A stretch of 46,115 nucleotides of DNA. Source: UMGS1322 sp900550765 (GTDB taxonomy: Bacteria; Bacillota; Clostridia; Christensenellales; QALW01). The stretch lies in NCBI GenBank assembly GCA_958448705.1, contig CAUDEY010000015.1, positions 1 through 46,115 on the forward strand, in the 5' to 3' direction. Each line of letters opens with the position of its first letter. Position 1 is the first letter of the stretch. Below, piece by piece: positions 33,772 through 42,186 of this stretch. The notes under the pieces were generated by a model. The model did no database searches, was not told where the DNA came from, and was given only the letters and a program-made list of their open reading frames with translations. The position numbers were made by a program, and so were the translations under genes.

Positions 33772-35085
33772 CTATTTACCCGGCTGCGTCGAGTACATCG
33801 GAATAATCCTTCGTGGCGCGCCTTTGATATACACCTGGCATTTCTGTTTGGTGCCATCCGTAGTAATATAAATCCGGTCAACAATCGAATGAACCAAAGT
33901 AAACAGAGCTTCAGGCTGTGCGTCCTTTTGCAAACTCCTCAAAGGACAGCAGCCTTTTCTCATGCCATTCAGTTCCTGGATGAGATACCGGTTTTCAGAT
34001 TGAGTGTCCTCGATTCGGCGCAGGGCAGCTTCGCGCTTTGCCAGCTCGTCCGTCAGTTCCTTTATATCATCCTGGATGAAGCGTTTAAGGGCGTCATCTG
34101 CTTCACGTAGATTTCGTACTTGTGCGGCAATATCCACATTTAAGCGTTCAATCGCCTTTTTGGCTTCCGGGTACTCTTTCTCGCTTTGGTCGGTGCGGAT
34201 TATGCTGGCAACTCTGTTCTCTAAAAGCTGTCGGTAATAGTCGGAATGTTCTTCTTGCAGGCCGGAGAGTGAGTGGGTAACAAATTCATCAAGCGTTATA
34301 CCCTCAATCCCTCTTTGAAAGTACCTTCCTTTGCCCCCATACCAGGACAGGCATATTTGAAGCGAGGTTTTCCATTCGTCCAGCAATTAGATTCCGGCAG
34401 CACCCGCAGCCGTTTTCCGCAAATAGGACAATACATCAAGCCGGACAACAAAGCATTGGTTTTTCTATGAGGCCGGTTATACTTTTCGGCAATCTCCTCC
34501 AGCATATTTTGTGTTTCCATTCATTTCTGGGAGCTGATAAATCCCTTATGGCGGCCCGCAGAAACAATCCATTAATGGGTTTCCTGGTAAGAAGCGTGAG
34601 AATTTGGAATTGAAAAAGGTGGAATCTTCATCCTCCGCTTTCATCTGGTCGGTCTTATTATAAGCAGCAGGACCCATGCTGACCATCAAAGTCGGACGGT
34701 TCTCCAAATAGGTTTCCGTCATGCTTCAGAAAGTAGTTGCAGGAATATTCATCTGCCACACAGTAGATCGGATTCCGCAGTATCAACCGGATGGGGGAGG
34801 TGGTAAACTTCGCGCCATGTTTCGTTTCATATTCTCATTGATGATGTTCGCTGTCTGCAAAAGGGAATGTGTCTTCCCAAATGTACTGTAGATTTCCAGT
34901 ACAATCTCTTTTTCTTCCTGCACAGGGATGAGAAAGCTGACGGCACGCTTATTTTTTCCACTTCCCGTTGTCACACGTTGAGAAGAAAAGCCGGTCGGTG
35001 TTTTGCCACTTCTGCGATAATGGCCAGTACCTGGATAATGAGTTTGGAGGTGCTAATCCGCGTATTGATATTGTTGGAGCAAACC
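33772..35085 (-). pseudogene. Serine recombinase remnant (large serine recombinase type)
   Basis: On the minus strand, pieces of one recombinase appear in order but in different frames. Near 35070, NINTRIS then LIIQVLAIIAE match the end of the catalytic domain. Then come RAVSFLIPVQEEKEIVLEIY and SLLQTANIINEN (34974-34783). KTNALLSGLMYCPICGKRL and CPGMG (34520-34296) form the zinc ribbon. A coiled-coil C-terminus ends GAPRRIIPMYS and stops at 33772. There are several frameshifts and stops and the N-terminal serine domain is largely missing. It probably marks a lost mobile element next to hslU. Confidence 0.85.
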
Positions 35086-35690
35086 AAAAGCGTCACCTCA
35101 TTACGCATGCGGATCATTTCTATGTTCCGGAACTATGCAATTTGCGCAAAGGGTTCGCCTCGCTGCCCGAAAACTGGCCTGTTTTTCATGTTTTCGGCAG
35201 CGAAGATATCAAAACGGCCGGAGCCGAAGCCTTTAAAATCACACCGGAACATCTACACCAAACACCCTTTCAAAGTTTTCAGGCCGGCGAATTGACAATA
35301 ACGCCCTTAAAAGCGTATCACGGGACAGAACACCTTTATATTTATATGATTTAGGGAAATGGAAAAGCCTTGCTTTATGCCCATGATACCGATGAATTTC
35401 CTGACGAAACCTGGTCATTTTTCAACAAAACCAAGCCGCGTTTTGAGTTTGTTTCGCTAGATTGTACCGGCGGTGCCCATTCGGACTTATTTTACCGTGC
35501 CCATATGTGTTTAGGCTGCAACATTTCCTGCCACGACCAGATGTGCCGTCAGGGGCTGATTGACGACCGCTCATTGATCTGCCTAAACCACGGGAAATCT
35601 TTTTCGCATGTGAAATCTTTTTTTACCGTATTAAGCTTTTCCTGCATGCGTATCGACAAATGCAAAGCAATTCATCACCGAGGCGCATGT
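35056..35690 (+). pseudogene. Metallo-beta-lactamase-fold hydrolase remnant (PhnP-like)
   Basis: Forward frame pieces match the PhnP/metal-dependent hydrolase group. The first is RIDIVGANQKRHLITHADHFYVPEL, where the HxHxDH metal motif has lost two residues. ITPLKAYHGTEHLYIYMI follows, then a TAG at 35352, then GKALLYAHDTDEFPDETWSFF, FVSLDCTGGAHSD and HMCLGCNISCHDQMC. After about 35600 the sequence decays. The N-terminus is missing where it meets the recombinase remnant, and the exact junction is unclear because both remnants can be traced across 35060-35100. Confidence 0.75.
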
Positions 35691-35857
35691 CCGAAAAAGC
35701 ACTCCTTCTTTTCATCGTTTTGGGTCCTTGGGGCCATGTGCTTTCGCTTAAAAAACGGCAGAGAAAAAAACGCAAACCCGTATTTTGGGTGATCGATGTT
35801 CTTTCTATTCTGCTGCATCCGGCATTATATGCAACCCTTATTTTTATCAGCGAATAA
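35687..35857 (+). CDS. Possible 56-residue small membrane protein
   Basis: An ATG at 35687 opens a frame with two hydrophobic stretches (about 5-20 and 31-53) split by a strongly basic segment, KKRQRKKRK. GAGG is only a few bases upstream. It overlaps the decayed end of the hydrolase remnant in another frame. It may be the fragment of an older membrane protein. I do not recognise it. Apart from this frame and the hairpin at 35971-36009, I see nothing between 35.7 and 36.08 kb. Confidence 0.3.
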   Translation: MSEKALLLFIVLGPWGHVLSLKKRQRKKRKPVFWVIDVLSILLHPALYATLIFISE

Positions 35858-35970
35858 GTGCCTCTTTCTTTTTTCCTGCGGATTTTGATTGTTTACAGAA
35901 ATCCGGTAAAAATTCCTCTCAAAAACAGGCTTCCTGTTGTGATTTCTTTTTCCGTGCTTTACCGATATCG

Positions 35971-36009
35971 TAAAAAAATTACCCGCAGACCCCAATTCCT
36001 GCGGGTAAT
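35971..36009 (-). terminator. Terminator of the secreted sialidase-like gene
   Basis: Arms ATTACCCGCAG (35978-35988) and CTGCGGGTAAT (35999-36009) with a ten-base loop. On the minus strand the hairpin is followed by a run of seven T, 68 bases after the gene's stop. Confidence 0.9.
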
Positions 36010-36077
36010 CTTATACAAAAAATCTTTTAAGTAAAGAATCTTGTTCCGTTGATCCTTCTTTATCAAACCCTATAGAT

Positions 36078-38762
36078 CTATGATTCTTTCTTTTTCTTTC
36101 TATAATAAAATTCGCCTGCGCAAATCATAATAACGATCAACCCCGTAATACAGGTAGTGAAAGAAAGTCCAGAATCTCCGGTATCTTTAATCTGGTTCTC
36201 TTCTTCTAATTGAAGAATCGTTTCATAAGCTTTGATAAGCAATTCATTGTTAGATACCTGCGCTTTCAGATTGACGCTGAGCGCCTGATAAGCTTGCCAC
36301 GCAGAGAGCACAGCCGACTTATCCGCCAAGGTGATATTTTCAGGCACAGCCGCTATCTTTTTTATAACATTATTCAGTGGTGTATCATCCAAAATAACAA
36401 TCTTTTCTTTGGCTTGGGCAGAAGAAAAACTACCATTGATAATATCCTCCTCCGTAAACACGGCCATCAGTATTTCCATCGCGTTTTCTTCCTGACCGGT
36501 AATATATTTTCCTCTTTCACGGTCATATACGGCATAAATCACACCGTTTTCATCCTCTATGGCATCCGGATACGATACATTGCTTCTGCCATCAAGCAAC
36601 AGCTGATAAGGCCACGTCTGACCATCGTCAGTAGAAAGCAGCGCGGTAATATGACTGCGTCTGGAATTATTCTTATGGTTTATCAGCAGTAAATTTCCGG
36701 AACTCAGCCGCCGAATGAAAAAGCGTGAACCCGGTCCGCCCCAACCTGTATCTGTCATAGCCGACCATGTAGCCCCTCCGTCTGTAGAAAAACTTTGTCC
36801 CACTCCGGAGGAAGTCCTCAGCAACAGCCACAAGGCACCGTCGTTTTTCTCGATAATCATTCCCTCGGACCACATCTGTGTTTCCGTGCGAAGCGTTCCC
36901 CGAAGATTCCATGTTTTTCCGCTATCCACTGACGCATAAATCATGGTATCGGTACCGTTTCCGGTCCATGTATAGCTGGAAATCAGCCATGTCCCGTCAG
37001 AGGTGACCGTTGGCTTATTCAGCATAACGCCCTCCGCTATTTTTTCCGGTTCTGTCCATATAGGCTGAGAGGCATTTGGATCCTCCGTATAGATTCGCCA
37101 TACGCCGGAGCCGTTTACAAAGAAAAGCCATAGTCTTCCTTGTGCATCTTTCCAAAGGCAAGGATCAAAGATTCTGGAAAAATAGTCATCTACAACCAAT
37201 ACGGGCGTCCAGGTCTGTCCGTTATCCAAGCTTCTGCTTACAATGGCGTAATTCTCACTTCCTTCGCTGCTGCCGCCGGAGTACCAGGAAACCCAAAGGC
37301 AGTCCGGTGCTGTTTTTTCAATACCGGGAATGCCCTGCCATTGTCTGTTTTGTCTTGCATATTGAGAATCCTGCGCAAAAATTATTTCCGGATCAACAAT
37401 GACCTCCGGCCCGTTTACCGGATGTTCATCCAGTTGTTCATCCGGTAAAGTTTTAAAAAACACTACCGCCCATTTATCCAAAGAAAGGGTTTCACCTGTA
37501 TTCATATATTTTCCGTACAGAGCTACAGATTCCCCTACTTGAGGGGATATTTTAAAAGGCGGCGCATTAAAAAGCACAAAACCTTTCTGCTCCAAAGCAG
37601 CTATCTGCGAATTCGGTCCACTCGTCGGTGTGGCGATATACACATACCCTGCCGAAACAATGGTAACCGATACGCCATGATCTATTGACGCAGCGATATA
37701 CGATTTATTCTGCAGATAATCCGGCAGAGTACCGTAAGCATATGCGCGATCCCGAAAAACCATATTTCCTTCCCGTGCGCTGAAGCGAAAATCCTCACTG
37801 TTTTGTGATATCACCTCTGCCAAAGGCTGTTGAAAGTCGACTTCGGGATCCGGCGTGTCAGATAGATCCGTACCGCAAAGAGTGACCCCCCATTTCCCGT
37901 AAGAAACCGTATCGCCCACGGCAACCAGTTTTTTATAAAATTCCACCGGTTCGGCTAAAGTACTCCAAAAGGGATAAGAAAGAATATCCGTTTTTACATA
38001 ACCATCGGCAAGTAAATCGGCACCGCGTCCGTTCGGGGCATTTTTAGGCGTCATTACGTATACATAGCCCCCAACCGTTACTGTAGCGGCGGAACCGCTG
38101 TCCAAACCTGCCTTTATAAAGGACATCCCTTCAAACATTTTCGGACGGTTCGCGATACTATAGCTTCTATCCAGAAATACCGCTTTATTATTTTCAATTG
38201 TTTCAAGCGTATAATTTTGCTGCGGCTGCAGCACCGCCAAATTTTCTTCCGGCATGGAATCCGCAGTAAACCGCAGCGGCTCCGCAGAAGCCAATATAAT
38301 TCCCCATTTGGTATAGCTTACCGTTTGATTCGCTTTAAAATACTTGCCGAACACGGCAACAGGCTGCGTAATGCCGCTGGAAAGTTTCCAGGAATCAACC
38401 GCAATTTTCTGAAATCCCTGTTTCAGCAATACGGCTTCCTGAGAATTTGGCTGCGGATCAGGCGGTGTTAATACATAAAGATAACAATCCTGTAAAGTTG
38501 TAGCGCTGCTGCCATCGATGGATCCGTAAACATATTCCACGCCCTCCATGCACTCAGGATATCCTTTTAAAAAAGGCATGGTGGTACGATCCGTAAAAAT
38601 CTGCTTGTCTACGGTTACATGCGCGATTTCCGCGCCGCTGCCGGGCTGTAAGAGATTCTGTGCTGCAGCAGAAACGAACTGAACACCTGCTAAGCTGCCT
38701 GCCAGAAACACAAGAACCAGCAGCAGAGAACACCACTTTTTTTGAGTTTGAGATCCCTTCAT
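36078..38762 (-). CDS. Secreted, membrane-anchored BNR/sialidase-like protein with three N-terminal repeats
   Basis: An 894-residue surface protein. A signal peptide ends near AAAQ (about 33). Three homologous modules follow at about 45-155, 185-300 and 325-445, each running D-x-x-x-P, a (Y/F)VYxxTP strand, L-x-x-GF/GY and a closing KWG/KWA strand. A sialidase-fold propeller (about 455-790) has Asp-box motifs such as SLDNGQTW, SVDSGKTW, STDGGATW and STDDGQTW. A helical FIVAR-like segment and a membrane helix with basic tail end it; TGDSG before the helix recalls a weak sorting signal. The ATG at 38762 is chosen because AAGGAGAAG precedes it. Fold is clear; glycan target is not. Confidence 0.8.
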   Translation of the reverse strand: MKGSQTQKKWCSLLLVLVFLAGSLAGVQFVSAAAQNLLQPGSGAEIAHVTVDKQIFTDRTTMPFLKGYPECMEGVEYVYGSIDGSSATTLQDCYLYVLTPPDPQPNSQEAVLLKQGFQKIAVDSWKLSSGITQPVAVFGKYFKANQTVSYTKWGIILASAEPLRFTADSMPEENLAVLQPQQNYTLETIENNKAVFLDRSYSIANRPKMFEGMSFIKAGLDSGSAATVTVGGYVYVMTPKNAPNGRGADLLADGYVKTDILSYPFWSTLAEPVEFYKKLVAVGDTVSYGKWGVTLCGTDLSDTPDPEVDFQQPLAEVISQNSEDFRFSAREGNMVFRDRAYAYGTLPDYLQNKSYIAASIDHGVSVTIVSAGYVYIATPTSGPNSQIAALEQKGFVLFNAPPFKISPQVGESVALYGKYMNTGETLSLDKWAVVFFKTLPDEQLDEHPVNGPEVIVDPEIIFAQDSQYARQNRQWQGIPGIEKTAPDCLWVSWYSGGSSEGSENYAIVSRSLDNGQTWTPVLVVDDYFSRIFDPCLWKDAQGRLWLFFVNGSGVWRIYTEDPNASQPIWTEPEKIAEGVMLNKPTVTSDGTWLISSYTWTGNGTDTMIYASVDSGKTWNLRGTLRTETQMWSEGMIIEKNDGALWLLLRTSSGVGQSFSTDGGATWSAMTDTGWGGPGSRFFIRRLSSGNLLLINHKNNSRRSHITALLSTDDGQTWPYQLLLDGRSNVSYPDAIEDENGVIYAVYDRERGKYITGQEENAMEILMAVFTEEDIINGSFSSAQAKEKIVILDDTPLNNVIKKIAAVPENITLADKSAVLSAWQAYQALSVNLKAQVSNNELLIKAYETILQLEEENQIKDTGDSGLSFTTCITGLIVIMICAGEFYYRKKKKES

Positions 38763-38873
38763 TTTTCTTCTCCTTTTTTTATATTTACTGAAAGTACCGT
38801 AAAGGCGCTTCCATGACAGAACAAAAGAATTTTTCACGTTTCTTTTACATCACGTAAAACTTATACCGGTCCG

Positions 38874-39962
38874 TTACAGTTTATCGGCGATACACTTTAA
38901 CCGGCTGCCGGCTGAAACAAGCCGGCCGGCAAGGATATCTTCCTCGGTAATTTTTGCAAACAAAATTTCTCTGGCCGCGTCACTGTGATTTTTATATTCA
39001 TGACTTCCGCCGCGCTCCCTGTCATATACAATATAAAGATTTCCCTGCGTATCCTCGGTGCCGTCAGGATAGGAAACCGCGCCGCGCTCATCCAGCAATA
39101 AAAATCCTTTCCAGCTGACGCAATCGTCCTCCGACAGCATCGCCGTTAAATTGTTGCGCCCCTGAAAATGATAATGATTTACCAATAAAATTCGGCCTGA
39201 AGCCAGTTTTCTGATAAAAAACCGGGAGTTTGGTCCGCTGATTCCGCTGTCTTCTCCGGGGGTCCAGGTTTTCCCTCCGTCATAAGAAAAGCTCCTCTCG
39301 ATACCATAATGCGTACGCACCAGCATAAGAAGACGTCCGTCTGAAAGTTCCACCGTCATATGCTCATCAAAACACCGGTTGGGAATATCCGCACTGCCTA
39401 AAAGAGTTATTGTTTTTTCATGATCCGTTGACGCGTATACGTTAGAAAAGCGCTCTGCTTTTATGCCTTCCACCACCGGCATTCCCGAATAACAGGCGTC
39501 GGTCCATATCGCGCAGGGAAACAGCCATGTTCCGTTTTTTAAAACGGTCGGTTTATTCATCATGACCCCGTTGGCAAAGCGGAAAGGCTCCGTAAAAGTA
39601 AGCGTTTCCTCCTCCGGCTGGTCGCATCGAACATACCATACGCCCCCTACGCCGTCAAATTGCCCCGTTTCCTGCTGAGACCAAAACCACCACAGTCTTC
39701 CCATCGGATCGATCCATAAGCAGGGATCAAAGGCACGCGCGGGAAATTGAGGCGCGTTAACCGCAAGAATATCGCTCCAGGTAACACCGTCGTCATCGCT
39801 TTTTTTCAAAACCACATAGTTTCCCGGTGCTTCTGTTTCTCCGCCGCTGTAAAACGTTATGAACAACCGGCCTTTTTTCGTTTTTTCAATGCCAGGGATT
39901 CCCTGCCAAAGCCGATGTTCTTTCTGGTATGCGCCAAGGGCATGCCGATTGGTAATAAACAT
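38874..39962 (-). CDS. Cytosolic BNR/sialidase-like protein
   Basis: A 362-residue protein without a signal peptide, paralogous to the propeller of the downstream secreted protein: both carry WQGIPGIEKT near the start, a YSGG loop, MMNKPTV/MLNKPTV and YPDGTED/YPDAIED. One clear Asp-box is SYDGGKTW. It looks like an exo-acting glycosidase of the sialidase superfamily acting on imported oligosaccharides. The specific sugar cannot be told. The ATG at 39962 has GGAGAAG upstream; the longer frame to 40073 runs through the promoter and is rejected. A 111-base gap with no terminator separates it from the secreted paralogue, so they are probably one operon. Confidence 0.82.
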   Translation of the reverse strand: MFITNRHALGAYQKEHRLWQGIPGIEKTKKGRLFITFYSGGETEAPGNYVVLKKSDDDGVTWSDILAVNAPQFPARAFDPCLWIDPMGRLWWFWSQQETGQFDGVGGVWYVRCDQPEEETLTFTEPFRFANGVMMNKPTVLKNGTWLFPCAIWTDACYSGMPVVEGIKAERFSNVYASTDHEKTITLLGSADIPNRCFDEHMTVELSDGRLLMLVRTHYGIERSFSYDGGKTWTPGEDSGISGPNSRFFIRKLASGRILLVNHYHFQGRNNLTAMLSEDDCVSWKGFLLLDERGAVSYPDGTEDTQGNLYIVYDRERGGSHEYKNHSDAAREILFAKITEEDILAGRLVSAGSRLKCIADKL

Positions 39963-40008
39963 AGCAACTTCTCCTTTACAAAACCTTTTATCGCAATACA
40001 TCAACGCG

Positions 40009-40037
40009 ATTATATAACATAGTTTTCTATATGTAAA
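40009..40037 (-). promoter_or_regulatory. Promoter of the sialidase-like operon
   Basis: On the minus strand, TTTACA (40032-40037), a 17-base spacer and TATAAT (40009-40014). The conserved word at 40054-40068 is just upstream, a usual place for an AraC-type activator. Confidence 0.75.
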
Positions 40038-40053
40038 TTGCCAATATGATAAA

Positions 40054-40068
40054 AACATTGCAAATCCT
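40054..40068. promoter_or_regulatory. Candidate shared AraC-type operator, copy 2
   Basis: AACATTGCAAATCCT, identical to 25595-25609. It lies 16 bases upstream of the -35 box of the sialidase-like operon. Its TTGCAA also forms the -35 of the divergent regulator gene. Confidence 0.55.
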
Positions 40069-40086
40069 ATCAATCTATGTTATGAT
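40058..40086 (+). promoter_or_regulatory. Promoter of the AraC regulator, suggesting a leaderless mRNA
   Basis: TTGCAA (40058-40063), a 17-base spacer and TATGAT (40081-40086). The ATG of the regulator begins seven bases after the -10 box, where transcription should start. Confidence 0.5.
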
Positions 40087-40092
40087 ATTTTT

Positions 40093-40920
40093 ATGAAGAA
40101 TTATTATGTTGAAAGAAAAACAGAATACAAAAAGATCACGTTCCGGTATGCAGTAGGTGAATCTATTGAAAAGGGAAGAGAAGTTCATTCCTACCACGAA
40201 CTCCTTTATTTTATAAAGGGAAACGGTAAATTTCTATCCGAATCGCTGCAGGAGGATCTTACAGGAGGAATGCTGTTCTTCATTCCCCAAAAATCATACC
40301 ATCAATTCAGTCTTTATGACAGCAAAAATTATACAAGGCTGGTTCTCTATTTTCCGGATTTACCGGAATTAGAAAACATTTTATGCTGCTTAAAAGACAG
40401 TACTAAAATTCTTTCAGAACTTACCCCTTTTACGAAAAGTCTGTTGAATAAGATAATCGAAATTTTAAACGGCGGCGCTTTGGCCGCAGACAGCCAAATT
40501 TATTTATACGGTATTTTTCTTTCTTTGCTTTCGGAACTGAAAATAAATTTTCCTAAATTAACCGTACCTTCTTTTACCCCCCAGAATACTCTGATTATAA
40601 AATGCATTGAATATATTCAAAAAAATCTGACAAAACAGTTATCGGTTTCGGAGATCGCCGGTGCTATGCATGTTTCTTCCTCCACTTTATTCAAATGCTT
40701 TCAAAAGCATCTGGGAACTTCCGTGTATAAATATATTACCGATAAAAGGGTGTTGTTGGGGCATGAACTGATACAAGCCGGAGAAAGACCTACGGATATA
40801 TACTATAAATGCGGATATAACGATTACGCCTCCTTTTATAAGGCTTATATAAAAACTTTTGGATTCTCGCCTAAGCAAGAAATAAAAACGCTTTCCGATA
40901 CAAAAGGGCATAAAAAATAA
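40093..40920 (+). CDS. AraC-family transcriptional regulator
   Basis: A 275-residue regulator. The N-terminal domain has the cupin pattern HSYHELLYFIKGNGKF and FFIPQKSYHQF. The C-terminal double HTH (about 168-265) has VSEIAGAMHVSSSTLFKCFQKH and CGYNDYASFYKAYIKTFG. It is divergent from the sialidase-like operon and likely activates it. No Shine-Dalgarno precedes the ATG; with the promoter above the mRNA would be leaderless. No in-frame alternative start with a better site is nearby. It is A+T-richer than its neighbours. Confidence 0.88.
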   Translation: MKNYYVERKTEYKKITFRYAVGESIEKGREVHSYHELLYFIKGNGKFLSESLQEDLTGGMLFFIPQKSYHQFSLYDSKNYTRLVLYFPDLPELENILCCLKDSTKILSELTPFTKSLLNKIIEILNGGALAADSQIYLYGIFLSLLSELKINFPKLTVPSFTPQNTLIIKCIEYIQKNLTKQLSVSEIAGAMHVSSSTLFKCFQKHLGTSVYKYITDKRVLLGHELIQAGERPTDIYYKCGYNDYASFYKAYIKTFGFSPKQEIKTLSDTKGHKK

Positions 40921-40945
40921 AAAATATTTTTTCCGCGCATACTAA

Positions 40946-40985
40946 AAAATACCTCTGCGAATCTATACAGAGGTATTTTGTTTTT
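40946..40985 (+). terminator. Terminator of the second AraC regulator
   Basis: Arms AAAATACCTCTG (40946-40957) and CAGAGGTATTTT (40968-40979), a ten-base loop and a trailing GTTTTT. Placed 25 bases after the stop codon. A and T runs at both ends allow it to act on the converging gene as well. Confidence 0.88.
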
Positions 40986-41014
40986 ATCTAACTCATTCAT
41001 GTTCCCTGGTATGC

Positions 41015-41884
41015 TCACAATTTGCAGCTGTTTAAAAGTTGTTCTACAATCTTATTAATTCCTTGTTGTATGGGTTCGGAAACTTTGAAGATCTTCAAAA
41101 ATAAATCTTCATCAATATATGTTTCATCACCTTTTGGGGCAAGCCATGATATATAAGGAGTCACATCAGGCTTGCATATATTTTTTATTAGATAATAGTC
41201 GGTCAACATTACAATAGTTTCAGAAAGATCATGTGAACCGTCGTCCATATTAATATCTGCATTTATAATTATATCGGTAAATTGATGTGTCAATTCATGC
41301 AGCAACATAAAGAAAGTATTGTCCAATTTGTCAATATCCAAAGGGTAGGGTACTGCGGCAGAGAAGCAGTCAGATATTCCTATACCTCTGCCGTTTTTTG
41401 TTATACTGAAAGAAAGCCAAGCTTTTGCGGATTTTTTGTAATAATCAAATAGAAAGCTATATTGGTTTATTTTATTACGCAAAGTCTCTTCAATCAGCAA
41501 ACGATTTGCTTTCTCTTTATGGAATTGTTTATCCCAAAACTCAAAATATTTGGTTGAATGCCTGGTAAGTACGTCAACAAACGGATATACAAAAAATACT
41601 TTATCATTCTCGTTAAATCTATTATAATCTCTCAATAATTGAATGAGTTCTTCCATATTTTGAGTAAAGAAAGGAAGAAAATTTATAATTCCCAGTCTAT
41701 TAAAATTTTGGTTGTAATAGTTGACAGCTGATTGAGGGAGAGAAATCTTATCATCTTGTATCGCTAAACGCATTTTTTCAATATATGGTTCGGAAAACAA
41801 ATCTGATGGATTGTTGACTTTTATGTGCGCCAATATATGAAACACCAAATCAATATGTTTTTGATAAATGAAATCAATATTCAA
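41015..41884 (-). CDS. Orphan HExxH-motif protein, putative zinc metallopeptidase
   Basis: A 289-residue, A+T-rich cytosolic protein with no signal peptide or clear membrane helix. LLHELTHQFTD carries a HExxH zinc site, and a later glutamate in SHDLSETIVMLTDYYLI could be the third ligand as in gluzincins. The remainder is helical. Family not recognised. The start is unclear: GTG at 41896 gives 293 residues, while TTG at 41884 has GAGGTG seven bases upstream and is preferred. A TATAAT at 41902-41907 lies very close, so a near-leaderless start is also possible. Its low G+C compared with its neighbours suggests acquisition. Confidence 0.65.
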   Translation of the reverse strand: MNIDFIYQKHIDLVFHILAHIKVNNPSDLFSEPYIEKMRLAIQDDKISLPQSAVNYYNQNFNRLGIINFLPFFTQNMEELIQLLRDYNRFNENDKVFFVYPFVDVLTRHSTKYFEFWDKQFHKEKANRLLIEETLRNKINQYSFLFDYYKKSAKAWLSFSITKNGRGIGISDCFSAAVPYPLDIDKLDNTFFMLLHELTHQFTDIIINADINMDDGSHDLSETIVMLTDYYLIKNICKPDVTPYISWLAPKGDETYIDEDLFLKIFKVSEPIQQGINKIVEQLLNSCKL

Positions 41885-42104
41885 ATTAAATTTCACCTCG
41901 CATTATAAAAATCATCTCCACATACATTGTAACACACAAAGGTGGCAGAACACAAGATTCCGCCACCTTAATAGATGTTTTGTTCCCGCACTTTTTCATA
42001 AATTCTGCTGTTTTTATTATATTATATTTTGTAAGAATAATGAAAAAATTTTGTAATATTTACATTTTTTATGTGAACAAAACATTAAAAATGATGTAAA
42101 AACA

Positions 42105-42134
42105 TTGACATTGATAGAAGGCGAGTGATATACT
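42105..42134 (+). promoter_or_regulatory. Promoter of the RHS-type protein gene
   Basis: TTGACA (42105-42110), an 18-base spacer and TATACT (42129-42134), followed by AAGGAGAGG before the ATG at 42187. Between 41.9 and 42.1 kb the sequence is A+T-rich and holds only a weak eight-pair hairpin. Confidence 0.75.
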
Positions 42135-42186
42135 TTGGATAAGGTTGGAAAAAAAGAAATACCTTTGAAGGAGAGGAAAGATACGC

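Noticed and set aside
35660..35686. Upstream start for the small two-helix frame
   Set aside because: The first ATG has no ribosome binding site and adds residues that look like frame-shifted hydrolase remnant.
39963..40073. 37-residue N-terminal extension of the cytosolic sialidase-like protein
   Set aside because: The extension covers the TTTACA/TATAAT promoter and has no ribosome binding site.
41939..41969. Hairpin with eight-base arms AAGGTGGC and GCCACCTT
   Set aside because: The loop is long and there is no T run on either side, so it is too weak to call a terminator or riboswitch.
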